A stretch of 64,000 nucleotides of DNA from Rhizobium giardinii bv. giardinii H152 (GTDB taxonomy: Bacteria > Pseudomonadota > Alphaproteobacteria > Rhizobiales > Rhizobiaceae): contig NZ_KB902680.1 of assembly GCF_000379605.1 (NCBI RefSeq), positions 124,186 through 188,185 on the forward strand. The letters are read 5' to 3'. The first letter of the stretch is position 1. The number at the start of each line of letters is the position of its first letter. The notes under the pieces are model-generated. The model worked only from the letters and a program-made list of their open reading frames with translations, searched no databases and was not told where the DNA came from. The translations under genes and the position numbers were made by a program. Below are positions 7,227-16,064 of the stretch, one piece after another.

Positions 7227-10200
7227 CGGCGGCTCTCCCCTGTTTGTTTATGCTCTGGAGGAAATCCGCATAGCCGGCAAGGTCGAAAGCCTGAACATAG
7301 GTCTTCACCGCCTCGGTGAAGGGCTGATTTTCCTCCAGACGTGCGAGATCGGCGAGCTTTGCCTCGATGCCGCGGACATAACCGATTTCACCCAGCCGGA
7401 TCAGTTCCTCGACATGGGCAACACCGGGCGTCTTGACCTTGGCGTTGACCTTCGGCTTCGGCGCAGGTGCAGCCGTATCGCTGTATTCCCATTTGAGCGC
7501 CAGATGGACAGCCAGCTTGTCGTGCAACTGGCGGATATCGAAAGGCTTGGCAAGGCTATCGTTGTGGCCAGCGTGGCTGTCTGCCTCGCTACTGTCGCCG
7601 ATATTGGCAGACAGCATGATGATCGGTGCGGTTTGTCCGTGCTCGCGCAGGCGGGTGACCAACTGCCAGCCGTTCATGCCGGGCATCGAGATGTCGATCA
7701 GGAAGAGATCGGGTTCGATGCCCTCGATCAGCGTCAGGCATTCCGTTCCGCCCGCGGCCGTCAGGACGACGAAATCGAGCGGCATCAGCACCTCGCGCAT
7801 CAGGTCGCGGTGATCCTCGTTGTCGTCGACGACGACGATCGTTCGGCGCGGTCCGGCGTAGCCGGCGATCTTGCGCACCGAGGGCAGGGAGGCGGTCGGC
7901 CGGTTGATTGCCGAAAGCATCAGGCGGACCCGGAAGGTCGAACCCTTGTCGCGCTCGCTGTCGACGACGATCTCGCCGCCGAGTGTCTGGGTCAGAAGCC
8001 GGGTGATGGTGAGCCCCAGCCCAAGGCCCGGCATCGGCCGGACATGTTCGGCCTCGCCACGCTGGAAGGGTTCGAACATGCGCGGCAGGTCGGCTTGCGA
8101 AATGCCGCGACCGGTATCGGAGACGGTGAAGGTCGCGACCTGGCTGCGATAGGCGACATCGAAGCGGATTGTGCCGGTGTCGGTGAACTTGATGGCATTT
8201 GAGAGCAGGTTGACGAGGATCTGGCGCAGCCGTTTCTCATCGGTGCGGACATATTGCGGCAGGGTGCTTGCCCGCTCCTGCGCGAAGACCAGGCCTTTGG
8301 CCTGCGCCTGCGGGCGGAACATGTCGACGATCTGGTCGAGGAAATCCTGGATGTTGATCTCATTGGAATAGACCTGCAGCCGGCCGGCCTCGATCTTGGA
8401 AATATCGAGCAGCCCGTCGATCAGGCCCGACAGGTGGTCGGCACTGCGCTTGATCACCTTGATCGCTGATTGACGCGGCGCCGGGATGGTCTCGTCGCGC
8501 TCGAGGATCTGCGCGTAGCCGAGCACGGCGTTGAGCGGTGTGCGCAGTTCATGGCTGAGCCCCACGACATAGCGGCTCTTGGCGCGGTTGGCTGCCTCCG
8601 CCGTTTCCTTGGCATATTGCAGGGCGGCGTCGGTCTTCTTGTGGGCGGCGATTTCCTTCAGCAGCAAGGTGTTCTGGCGCGAGGATTCCTCCTCCGCCAC
8701 CAGCCGGCTGTCATGCGCCAGAACGTAGAACCAGCAGACGATGCCGGTGACGACGGCAAAGACGAAGAAGACAATGCCGATCGTCCGGTTGATCACCGCC
8801 GCGGTCTCAGGCGATGCGCTGCCGGTCTGGTGCGCGATCATCGCCAGGATGATGCCGATGCCGGCAACCGACAGCACAACGGCGATCCCGTAGCGGCCAA
8901 GGCGCGTGGAAAGCGTTTCCGTCACCTTCTGCGGCAGCAATGTCTTGGCAACCACGGCCGTCTGGTAGTTGAAGCTCGCATGCGGTTTGCACATGTCGTG
9001 GCAGCGGCTGTCGAGCGAGCAGCAGAGCGAGCAGATCGGCGCGGAATAGGCCGGGCACCAGGCCATGTCCTCGGGTTCGAACGGATGTTCGCAGATCGAG
9101 CAGGTGACGGTGGACAGCTTTTTCCAGCTCTGGCGCGGCTTGCGGGCGAGATAGTATTTGCCCTTCGTCGCCCAGGCGATGGCGGGAGAGGTGATGAAGG
9201 CGGTGATCAGCGCAATATAGGGCGCCAACGACGACGCCATCGCCCCGAGCAGACCGAAATGGGCGGTGAGGGCGATCAAGGCCGACAGCGTCATGGCGCC
9301 GACGCCGACCGGATTGATGTCATAGAGATGGGCGCGCTTGAACTCGATGTTTGCCGGCGCCAGACCCAGCGGCTTGTTGACGAATAGATCGGCCGAGATG
9401 GTGCAGAGCCAGGACATGGCGATGATCGAGAAGATGCCGAGCGTTTCCTCCAGCAGCTTGTAGATGCCCAGTTCCATCAAAAGCAGGGCGATCGCCACGT
9501 TGAACATCAGCCAGACGACGCGGCCGGGGTGGCTGTGGGTCAGGCGCGAGAAGAAGTTCGACCAGGCGAGCGATCCCGCATAAGCATTCATCACGTTGAT
9601 CTTCAATTGCGAAACGACCACGAAGGCGGCCATCAGCAGCAAGGCCGCATTGTGCCACGGGATCATGTAGCCGAATGCGGTCAGGTACATATGTGCCGGA
9701 TCCGCCGCATCCTCGACCGGAACGCCGGCGTTGAGGCAGAGCACGACGAGAAAGGAGCCTGCCAGCAATTTCGGCGCGCCGACGATCACCCAGCCGGAAC
9801 CGGCGAGGAATACGGCGATCCGATGATGCAGCTTGCGCTGTCCTTCCGGGGGCAGGAAGCGCAGAAAGTCCACCTGTTCGCCGATCTGCGCCATCAGGGC
9901 GAGGATGACGGCCGACGCTGCACCGAACTCGGCAATGGAAAACGGTGCCAGGGTCCCAGGGGCACCGGCCGACTTGTGGGCACCGGCAAAGGCGAGCCAG
10001 AGGTCGAATTTGCTCCAGTCGGCGAGCGCGATGAAGATGAAGGGCAGGATGTTGAGAATGATCCAGAATGGCTGGGTCACCAGCTGGAACTTGCTGATCA
10101 GCCGAACGCCATGCGTCACCAGCGGGATGACCATGACGGCGCTGATGATATAGCCGATCCAGACCGGGATGCCGAGCGCCAGTTCCAGCGCCGCCGACAT

Positions 10201-10608
10201 GATCGAGGCCTCGATGGCAAAGAGCATGAAGGTGAAGCTCGCATAGATCAGCGAGGTGATGGTCGAGCCGATATAGCCGAAGCTTGCGCCGCGGGTGAGG
10301 AGATCGATGTCGACGCCATGGCGAATGGCATAGCGGCTGATCGGCAGGCCGACGGCGAGCATGACGATGCTGGCCGCCAGAATGGCGATGACGGCGTTGG
10401 TGGTGCCGTAGGACAGCGTGATCGCGCCGCCGATCGCCTCAAGCGCCAGAAAGGAAATCGCCCCGATCGCCGTCTGCGAGATGCGCTGCGAGGAGAATTG
10501 CCGGGCGCTCTTGGCGGTGAAACGCAGCGCATAGTCTTCCAGCGTCTGGTTGGCGACCCAGCGGTTATATTCACGCCGGACCGGTATGATGCGCTGGCGG
10601 GCTGTCAT
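7219..10608 (-). CDS. Hybrid sensor histidine kinase fused to an NCS1-type permease domain
   Basis: A 1129-residue multidomain protein. Residues 30-480 form a permease of the purine/cytosine (NCS1) class with many membrane spans. Residues 503-540 hold eight cysteines (CX2C-X11-C-X7-C-X2-CC-X5-C-X3-C). Two more spans lie at about 572-632 and a helical linker at about 633-680. The kinase core has H686 (GLSHELRTPLNA), N-box LLSNAIKFTD and G-boxes DTGRGIS and GLGLGLT. The receiver domain spans 923-1040 with D972 and K1021, followed by a helical tail. Start chosen at MTARQR; the frame opens 30 codons further upstream. It is divergent from urtA and overlaps the response regulator. I infer a membrane transceptor for urea or a related amide; the ligand is unproven. 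Confidence 0.9.
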   Translation of the reverse strand: MTARQRIIPVRREYNRWVANQTLEDYALRFTAKSARQFSSQRISQTAIGAISFLALEAIGGAITLSYGTTNAVIAILAASIVMLAVGLPISRYAIRHGVDIDLLTRGASFGYIGSTITSLIYASFTFMLFAIEASIMSAALELALGIPVWIGYIISAVMVIPLVTHGVRLISKFQLVTQPFWIILNILPFIFIALADWSKFDLWLAFAGAHKSAGAPGTLAPFSIAEFGAASAVILALMAQIGEQVDFLRFLPPEGQRKLHHRIAVFLAGSGWVIVGAPKLLAGSFLVVLCLNAGVPVEDAADPAHMYLTAFGYMIPWHNAALLLMAAFVVVSQLKINVMNAYAGSLAWSNFFSRLTHSHPGRVVWLMFNVAIALLLMELGIYKLLEETLGIFSIIAMSWLCTISADLFVNKPLGLAPANIEFKRAHLYDINPVGVGAMTLSALIALTAHFGLLGAMASSLAPYIALITAFITSPAIAWATKGKYYLARKPRQSWKKLSTVTCSICEHPFEPEDMAWCPAYSAPICSLCCSLDSRCHDMCKPHASFNYQTAVVAKTLLPQKVTETLSTRLGRYGIAVVLSVAGIGIILAMIAHQTGSASPETAAVINRTIGIVFFVFAVVTGIVCWFYVLAHDSRLVAEEESSRQNTLLLKEIAAHKKTDAALQYAKETAEAANRAKSRYVVGLSHELRTPLNAVLGYAQILERDETIPAPRQSAIKVIKRSADHLSGLIDGLLDISKIEAGRLQVYSNEINIQDFLDQIVDMFRPQAQAKGLVFAQERASTLPQYVRTDEKRLRQILVNLLSNAIKFTDTGTIRFDVAYRSQVATFTVSDTGRGISQADLPRMFEPFQRGEAEHVRPMPGLGLGLTITRLLTQTLGGEIVVDSERDKGSTFRVRLMLSAINRPTASLPSVRKIAGYAGPRRTIVVVDDNEDHRDLMREVLMPLDFVVLTAAGGTECLTLIEGIEPDLFLIDISMPGMNGWQLVTRLREHGQTAPIIMLSANIGDSSEADSHAGHNDSLAKPFDIRQLHDKLAVHLALKWEYSDTAAPAPKPKVNAKVKTPGVAHVEELIRLGEIGYVRGIEAKLADLARLEENQPFTEAVKTYVQAFDLAGYADFLQSINKQGRAAGE

Positions 10609-10712
10609 CGGCGGTGTCGGTTCCCCTTGCTGTCTTTGCGTCCGCGACAAAGTCGTAGCACAGAAGATCGCGATCCTTAAAGGTGCTGCATTGCACACTT
10701 CGCCCCCGTGTC

Positions 10713-10728
10713 TACGTCAATTGACGTA
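10713..10728. promoter_or_regulatory. Perfect 16-bp palindrome in the kinase/urtA divergent promoter
   Basis: TACGTCAATTGACGTA is identical to its reverse complement. It lies 91 bases before the urtA ATG and 105 before the kinase start. LuxR/NarL-type regulators bind inverted repeats of this size as dimers, so it is the best candidate operator for the adjacent response regulator. Confidence 0.6.
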
Positions 10729-10758
10729 TACAGGTTTCTCTGCCCCGGGCGGATAGTT

Positions 10759-10777
10759 CCTTTACGAACGGTAAAGG
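10759..10777. promoter_or_regulatory. Inverted repeat upstream of urtA
   Basis: CCTTTAC-N5-GTAAAGG pairs perfectly, 42 bases before the urtA ATG. It could be a second protein site or a hairpin in the urtA leader. Confidence 0.4.
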
Positions 10778-10818
10778 TCTCCCCAGAGCCGTCGTCCAAA
10801 GAACGAGAGGGGTTCACA

Positions 10819-12108
10819 ATGAAAATCAAATCTCACGTCATGAGCGCGTTCCTCGCCGGTGCGCTTGCCACGACTGCATTCTCCAGTGTCCATGCTGCCG
10901 AGGACACGATCAAGGTCGGCGTCCTGCATTCACTGTCCGGCACCATGGCCATCTCCGAGACGACGCTCAAGGATGCCATGCTGATGCTCATCGAGGAGCA
11001 GAACAAGAAGGGCGGCCTGCTCGGCAAGAAGCTCGAAGCTGTCGTCGTCGATCCGGCGTCCGACTGGCCGCTGTTTGCTGAAAAGGCGCGCGAGCTGATC
11101 TCCGTCAACAAGGTTGCAGCCGTCTTTGGTTGCTGGACCTCGTCGTCGCGCAAGTCCGTTCTGCCGGTCTTCGAAGAACTGAATTCGCTGCTCTTCTACC
11201 CGGTCCAGTACGAGGGCGAAGAATCCTCGCGCAACATCTTCTACACGGGTGCTGCTCCGAACCAGCAGGCAATCCCGGCGGTCGATTACCTGATGAACAC
11301 CGAAGGCGTCGAGCGCTTCGTGCTCGAAGGCACCGACTATGTTTATCCGCGCACGACCAACAAGATCCTCGAAGCCTACCTGATTGCCAAGGGTATCCCG
11401 AAAGAGGATATCATGATCAACTACACGCCGTTCGGGTTCTCCGACTGGCAGACGGAAGTGGCGAAGATCAAGGAATTCGGCTCGGCCGGCAAGAAGACCG
11501 CCGTCGTCTCGACCATCAATGGCGATGCCAACGTTCCCTTCTACAAGGAGCTCGGCAACAAGGGCATCAAGGCAACCGATATTCCGGTCGTCGCATTCTC
11601 GGTCGGCGAAGAAGAACTTGCCGGTCTCGATACCAAGCCGCTGGTCGGCCATCTGGCTGCCTGGAACTACTTCCAGTCCGTCGATGCTCCGGTCAATGCC
11701 GAATTCATCGAGCAGTGGCACGCCTTCACCAAGAACGACAAGCGCGTGACCAACGATCCGATGGAAGCCGCCTATATCGGCTTCAACGCCTGGGTGAAGG
11801 CCGTCGAAGCTGCCGGTACCACCGACACCGATGCGGTTCTCGACACGATCATCGGCACCAGCGTTCCGAACCTTTCGGGCGGTTATTCCACCGTCATGCC
11901 GAACCACCACATCACCAAGCCGGTGCTGATCGGTGAAATCCAGGAAGACGGCCAGTTCGAAATCGTTCAGCAGACCCCGGCGGTCGTCGGCGACGAATGG
12001 TCCGACTACCTGCCCGACTCGAAAGACCTGATCTCTGATTGGCGCAAGCCGATGTCCTGCGGCAACTTCAACGTTGCCACCGGCAAGTGCGGCGGCAAAG
12101 GCTCCTGA
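10819..12108 (+). CDS. urtA: Urea ABC transporter substrate-binding protein UrtA
   Basis: A 429-residue periplasmic binding protein with signal peptide MKIKSHVMSAFLAGALATTA, cleaved near VHA-AEDTIKVG. The mature part has family features of UrtA: VGVLHSLSGTMAISE, VFGCWTSSSRKSVLP and FYPVQYEGEESSRN, ending in a Cys-containing WRKPMSCGNF segment. It delivers urea to UrtBC. The ATG at 10819 is preceded by GAGAGGGG; the frame is open further upstream but runs across the promoter palindrome. First gene of the urt-ure block, separated from urtB by 307 bases with a hairpin. Confidence 0.95.
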   Translation: MKIKSHVMSAFLAGALATTAFSSVHAAEDTIKVGVLHSLSGTMAISETTLKDAMLMLIEEQNKKGGLLGKKLEAVVVDPASDWPLFAEKARELISVNKVAAVFGCWTSSSRKSVLPVFEELNSLLFYPVQYEGEESSRNIFYTGAAPNQQAIPAVDYLMNTEGVERFVLEGTDYVYPRTTNKILEAYLIAKGIPKEDIMINYTPFGFSDWQTEVAKIKEFGSAGKKTAVVSTINGDANVPFYKELGNKGIKATDIPVVAFSVGEEELAGLDTKPLVGHLAAWNYFQSVDAPVNAEFIEQWHAFTKNDKRVTNDPMEAAYIGFNAWVKAVEAAGTTDTDAVLDTIIGTSVPNLSGGYSTVMPNHHITKPVLIGEIQEDGQFEIVQQTPAVVGDEWSDYLPDSKDLISDWRKPMSCGNFNVATGKCGGKGS

Positions 12109-12415
12109 TTTTCATCAAGGCCAGCATAGTCCGGAAACGGCCTGACCGCCGTTTCCCCCAAATCATACACTCACCTTTCGATCAGACACCAATACCCCCT
12201 CCGTTCGGGTCTCCCACCCGGACGGGGGACTATCTGCCCCACGGTGTACTGGCATGTTTTCTGCATGAGTGGAGCGTGACGACGTGGTTCCCGATGCCGC
12301 ATCGGTCCGATCTGATCGCCGGACGGGCGCATTGCGGAAACTTTAAGCAGCAGCGCCAGCAGTCAGGCACCCGCCGGAATTCGCAGCGCCAGCCAAAACG
12401 GAACTTGAAGAGCTC
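12109..12415 (+). other. urtA-urtB intergenic region with stem-loop
   Basis: No gene. An imperfect GC-rich hairpin lies at 12195-12228 (CCCCC-T-CCG... against ACCCGGACGGGGG). There is no T run. Placement between a binding-protein gene and the permease genes suggests an mRNA 3'-end stabiliser or partial attenuator that keeps urtA expression higher than the rest. Confidence 0.5.
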
Positions 12416-14023
12416 ATGTATCGCGCCCTCCAGACCTTCCTTATTGCTCTCTGCCTGCTGGTCAGTTGCCTTGCAACCGGTCTGCGTGCGCAGGAAGATA
12501 TCCGGCCATTGGTCGATGCGCTCGGGACCGGCGGCTTTCCCCAGAAGATAGAGGCCGTCAAGGCGCTTGCGGCTTCGGGCGACGCCAAAGTTGCCGAAAT
12601 CCTGCAAAACCTCAGCGACGGCAAACTTTACGCGCCGAAGACCGGTGGCTCCGTCTACCTCGCCGCACCGACAGATGGCGCCTATGTCGATGTGCTGACC
12701 GGCGCGCCGGTGGCCGATGTCCCCGGCAATCTTGCCAGGATCAAACTGAACAACGGACTGCGCGGCGCGATCGGCGCGGCGCTGAGCCAGCTGACGCTGC
12801 TGAGCCCCGACCGGGCCGCCCGTCTGGCCGCATCGCAGGACCTGCTCAAGGACGCTAACCCCGATAATCTCGATCTTTTGAACGCCGCTTTGGCTGAGGA
12901 GAAGGACGTCGAGGTCAAGTCGACCATGGAAGCGGCACGGGCCGTCATCCTGCTCAAGACCGATGCCAGCGCCGAGGACAAGAAGGCCGCCATCGATACG
13001 ATCGCAGCGCGCGGAAACCGCGATGCGCTGACGATCCTGACCGCGGCCATGGAAAATGCGCCGGAGGACCTGAAGCCGGCGATCGAGCAGAACATCACGT
13101 CGATCGAGACCAGTCTCGCCATTTGGGATGTGGCGCAGAACGTCTGGTACGGCCTGTCGCTCGGCTCCGTTCTGCTTCTCGCCGCCATCGGCCTTGCCAT
13201 CACTTTCGGCGTCATGGGCATCATCAACATGGCCCATGGCGAAATGGTCATGCTCGGCGCCTACACCACCTATGTGGTGCAGCAGACGCTTCATGCCGTC
13301 GCGCCCCAGATGAGTGATTATTCGCTCGCCTTTGCGGTGCCCGCGGCGTTCCTGTTCACGGGCCTGGTCGGCATCGGCATCGAGCGCAGCGTCATCCGCT
13401 GGCTTTATGGCCGGCCGCTGGAAACGTTGCTTGCCACCTGGGGCATTTCGCTGATCCTGCAGCAGGCGATCCGCACCATCTTCGGGCCGACCAACCGCCA
13501 GGTCGACAATCCGAGCTGGATGTCGGGCGCCTTCGACGTCGGCGGCCTGGCCATCACCTATAACCGCATGTGGATCATCGTCTTTTCGCTCGGCGTCTTT
13601 GTCGCGCTGCTCCTGCTGCTCAAGCGCTCCAAGTTCGGGTTGCAGATGCGCGCCGTGACGCAGAACCGCCGCATGGCGTCGTCCATGGGTATCCGCACGC
13701 CTTGGGTCGACGCGCTGACCTTCGGTCTCGGTTCGGGCATTGCCGGCATGGCGGGCGTTGCGCTCAGCCAGATCGACAACGTCTCGCCCAATCTCGGCCA
13801 GAACTACATCATCGACAGCTTCATGGTCGTGGTCTTCGGTGGCGTCGGCAATCTCTGGGGGACGCTGGTCGGCGCCTTGACGCTCGGCATCGCCAACAAG
13901 TTCCTCGAACCCTATGCCGGCGCGGTGCTGGGCAAGATCCTCATCCTCATCTTCATCATTCTCTTCATCCAGCGGCGGCCACGCGGCCTGTTCGCGCTCA
14001 AGGGAAGGGCGATCGAACAATGA
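12416..14023 (+). CDS. urtB: Urea ABC transporter permease UrtB
   Basis: A 535-residue permease. Residues 1-25 look like a signal peptide. About 25-225 is a periplasmic, alanine-rich helical region typical of UrtB and absent from LivH. The LivH-like membrane domain follows (LAITFGVMGIINMAHGEMVMLGAY, GWKSS-like loop GIRTPWVDALTFGLGSGIAG, VVFGGVGNLWGTLVGA). It forms the urea channel with UrtC. Its stop overlaps the urtC ATG by four bases. Confidence 0.94.
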   Translation: MYRALQTFLIALCLLVSCLATGLRAQEDIRPLVDALGTGGFPQKIEAVKALAASGDAKVAEILQNLSDGKLYAPKTGGSVYLAAPTDGAYVDVLTGAPVADVPGNLARIKLNNGLRGAIGAALSQLTLLSPDRAARLAASQDLLKDANPDNLDLLNAALAEEKDVEVKSTMEAARAVILLKTDASAEDKKAAIDTIAARGNRDALTILTAAMENAPEDLKPAIEQNITSIETSLAIWDVAQNVWYGLSLGSVLLLAAIGLAITFGVMGIINMAHGEMVMLGAYTTYVVQQTLHAVAPQMSDYSLAFAVPAAFLFTGLVGIGIERSVIRWLYGRPLETLLATWGISLILQQAIRTIFGPTNRQVDNPSWMSGAFDVGGLAITYNRMWIIVFSLGVFVALLLLLKRSKFGLQMRAVTQNRRMASSMGIRTPWVDALTFGLGSGIAGMAGVALSQIDNVSPNLGQNYIIDSFMVVVFGGVGNLWGTLVGALTLGIANKFLEPYAGAVLGKILILIFIILFIQRRPRGLFALKGRAIEQ

Positions 14024-15213
14024 TTACGCAAATGCTGTTCAGCCGGCACGAGAAGAAGGTCCTCTGGGCCGTGGCGCTTATCCTTCTGGCGGCAGCTCTC
14101 GTGCCGCTTGCCAACCTTCTGATCCCGGAAGGCAACTTCTTCCATGTCCCGGGTCATCTCGTCCCTCTTCTCGGCAAGTACCTCTGCTACGCCCTGCTTG
14201 CGCTCGCGCTCGATCTCGTCTGGGGCTATTGCGGCATCCTTTCGCTCGGCCACGGCGCGTTCTTCGCGCTCGGCGGTTATGCCATGGGCATGTATCTCAT
14301 GCGCCAGATCGGTGACCGGGGCGTCTATGCCAACCCGCTGCTGCCGGATTTCATGGTGTTTTTGAACTGGAACGAGCTGCCGTGGTACTGGTACGGCTTC
14401 AATCATTTCGCCTTCGCCGCGTTGATGGTGCTGCTGGTTCCCGGTCTGCTCGCCTTCGTGTTCGGCTGGTTCGCCTTCCGCTCGCGCGTCACCGGCGTCT
14501 ATCTGTCGATCATCACCCAGGCGATGACCTACGCCCTGCTGCTCGCCTTCTTCCGCAACGAGATGGGCTTCGGCGGCAACAATGGCCTCACCGATTTCAA
14601 GGATATCCTCGGCTTCAACGTCCAGGCCGGCGGCACCCGGGCGACGCTCTTTGCGGCAACCGCCATCGCTCTCGCCCTGGCGCTGATCCTGAGCTCGGCC
14701 ATCGTCCGTTCCAAATACGGCAAGGTTCTGGTCGGCGTGCGCGATGCCGAAAGCCGCACGCGTTTCCTCGGCTACCGGGTGGAAAACATGAAGCTCTTCA
14801 TCTTCACGGTTTCTGCGATGATGGCCGGCATCGCCGGCGCGCTCTACGTGCCGCAGGTCGGCATCATCAACCCCGGTGAATTCGCGCCGGCAAACTCGAT
14901 CGAAGTCGTCATCTGGACGGCGGTCGGCGGGCGCGGCACGTTGATCGGGCCGATCATCGGCGCCGTCCTCGTCAATTTCGGCAAGAGCATCTTCACCGCC
15001 GCCTTCCCGGAATTCTGGCTGTTTGCGCTCGGTGCGCTGTTCGTCGCGACAACCTTGTTCCTGCCCAAGGGCGTCGTCGGCACGGTCCAGCAGTTCCTCG
15101 CGTCTCGCAAGGAACAGCGACGAGCCGACGCTGTCGAGCGGGCCTATCAGGACAAGGCGGCAGCCGAGGCCGAAAGCCGGCTTGCCTCACTCGAACCTCA
15201 GGCCGCGGAGTAA
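14020..15213 (+). CDS. urtC: Urea ABC transporter permease UrtC
   Basis: A 397-residue LivM-type permease. Visible hallmarks are YALLALALDLVWGYCGILSLGHGAFFALG, the cytoplasmic loop VLVGVRDAESRTRFLGY and VVIWTAVGGRGTLIGPIIGA. The start at 14020 overlaps the urtB stop (ATGA), although the frame is open further upstream through urtB. A charged C-terminal tail (about 40 residues, rich in Arg/Glu/Ala) follows the last span. It partners UrtB and docks UrtD/UrtE. Confidence 0.94.
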   Translation: MITQMLFSRHEKKVLWAVALILLAAALVPLANLLIPEGNFFHVPGHLVPLLGKYLCYALLALALDLVWGYCGILSLGHGAFFALGGYAMGMYLMRQIGDRGVYANPLLPDFMVFLNWNELPWYWYGFNHFAFAALMVLLVPGLLAFVFGWFAFRSRVTGVYLSIITQAMTYALLLAFFRNEMGFGGNNGLTDFKDILGFNVQAGGTRATLFAATAIALALALILSSAIVRSKYGKVLVGVRDAESRTRFLGYRVENMKLFIFTVSAMMAGIAGALYVPQVGIINPGEFAPANSIEVVIWTAVGGRGTLIGPIIGAVLVNFGKSIFTAAFPEFWLFALGALFVATTLFLPKGVVGTVQQFLASRKEQRRADAVERAYQDKAAAEAESRLASLEPQAAE

Positions 15214-15218
15214 GACCG

Positions 15219-15971
15219 ATGGATGCAAAGACCTCGCGCAGCCTTCTCTATCTCGACGGCGTCTCGGTTTCCTTCGACGGTTTCAAGGCGCTGAACTCAC
15301 TGTCCTTCGTCGTCGAGCCGGGCGAACTTCGCGCCATCATCGGCCCGAACGGTGCCGGCAAGACGACGATGATGGACATCATCACCGGCAAGACCCGGCC
15401 GGACTCGGGCCAGGTTTTCTTCAATGGCGATATCGACCTCACCAAGAAGGATGAGGCCGAAATCGCCCAGCTCGGCATCGGCCGCAAATTCCAGAAGCCG
15501 ACGGTGTTCGAAAGCCACACGGTCTGGGACAATATCGAGCTGGCGCTCAACCGGAAGCGCGGCGTTTTCGCGACGCTGTTCTACCGCCTGACGGCTGAGG
15601 ACAAGGCTCGCATCGAGGAGATCCTCGAAACGGTGCGCATGACGGCGCGCAAGGACGATCTCGCCGCCAATCTCTCGCATGGCCAGAAGCAGTGGCTGGA
15701 GATCGGCATGCTTTTGGCGCAGGAGCCGAAGCTGCTGCTCGTCGATGAGCCGGTGGCCGGCATGACCGACGCCGAAACGGCGGAAACCGCCATCCTGCTC
15801 AAGGAAATCGCCAAGACCCGCTCGGTCGTGGTGGTCGAACACGACATGGGCTTCATCCGCGATCTCGGTGTCAAGGTCACGTGCCTGGCGGAGGGCTCGG
15901 TACTGGCCGAAGGCTCGATCGATTTCGTCAGCAACGATCCGAAAGTGATCGAGAACTATCTGGGGCGGTGA
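15219..15971 (+). CDS. urtD: Urea ABC transporter ATPase UrtD
   Basis: A 250-residue ABC ATPase of the LivG/UrtD class. Walker A GPNGAGKTT, the Q-loop region GRKFQKPTVFESHTVWDNIELA (characteristic of UrtD), a degenerate signature LSHGQKQWLEIGM, Walker B LLLVDEPVAGM and H-loop VVVEHDMGFIRD. It starts 5 bases after urtC. It should heterodimerise with UrtE to energise urea uptake. Confidence 0.94.
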   Translation: MDAKTSRSLLYLDGVSVSFDGFKALNSLSFVVEPGELRAIIGPNGAGKTTMMDIITGKTRPDSGQVFFNGDIDLTKKDEAEIAQLGIGRKFQKPTVFESHTVWDNIELALNRKRGVFATLFYRLTAEDKARIEEILETVRMTARKDDLAANLSHGQKQWLEIGMLLAQEPKLLLVDEPVAGMTDAETAETAILLKEIAKTRSVVVVEHDMGFIRDLGVKVTCLAEGSVLAEGSIDFVSNDPKVIENYLGR

Positions 15972-15980
15972 GATGCATTG

Positions 15981-16040
15981 CCCCTCATCCGGCCTGCGGC
16001 CATCTTCTCCCGGCAAGCGGGGAGAGGGCTGGGTGAGGGC
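15981..16040. repeat. Rhizobial CCCTCATCCGG/CTTCTCCC repeat, copy 1
   Basis: CCCCTCATCC followed by CTTCTCCCGG and CGGGGAGAGGG, ending in GGTGAGGGC. It is an interrupted palindrome of the same family seen at 36917, 37051, 39407 and 39465. It fills most of the gap between urtD and urtE. Confidence 0.7.
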
Positions 16041-16064
16041 AGTGAGGAAATGAGGTAACACAAG

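Noticed and set aside
10609-10818. Sigma-54 promoter for urtA
   Set aside because: I found no convincing TGGCA-N-GC type -24/-12 match; nitrogen control through NtrC is possible but not visible here.
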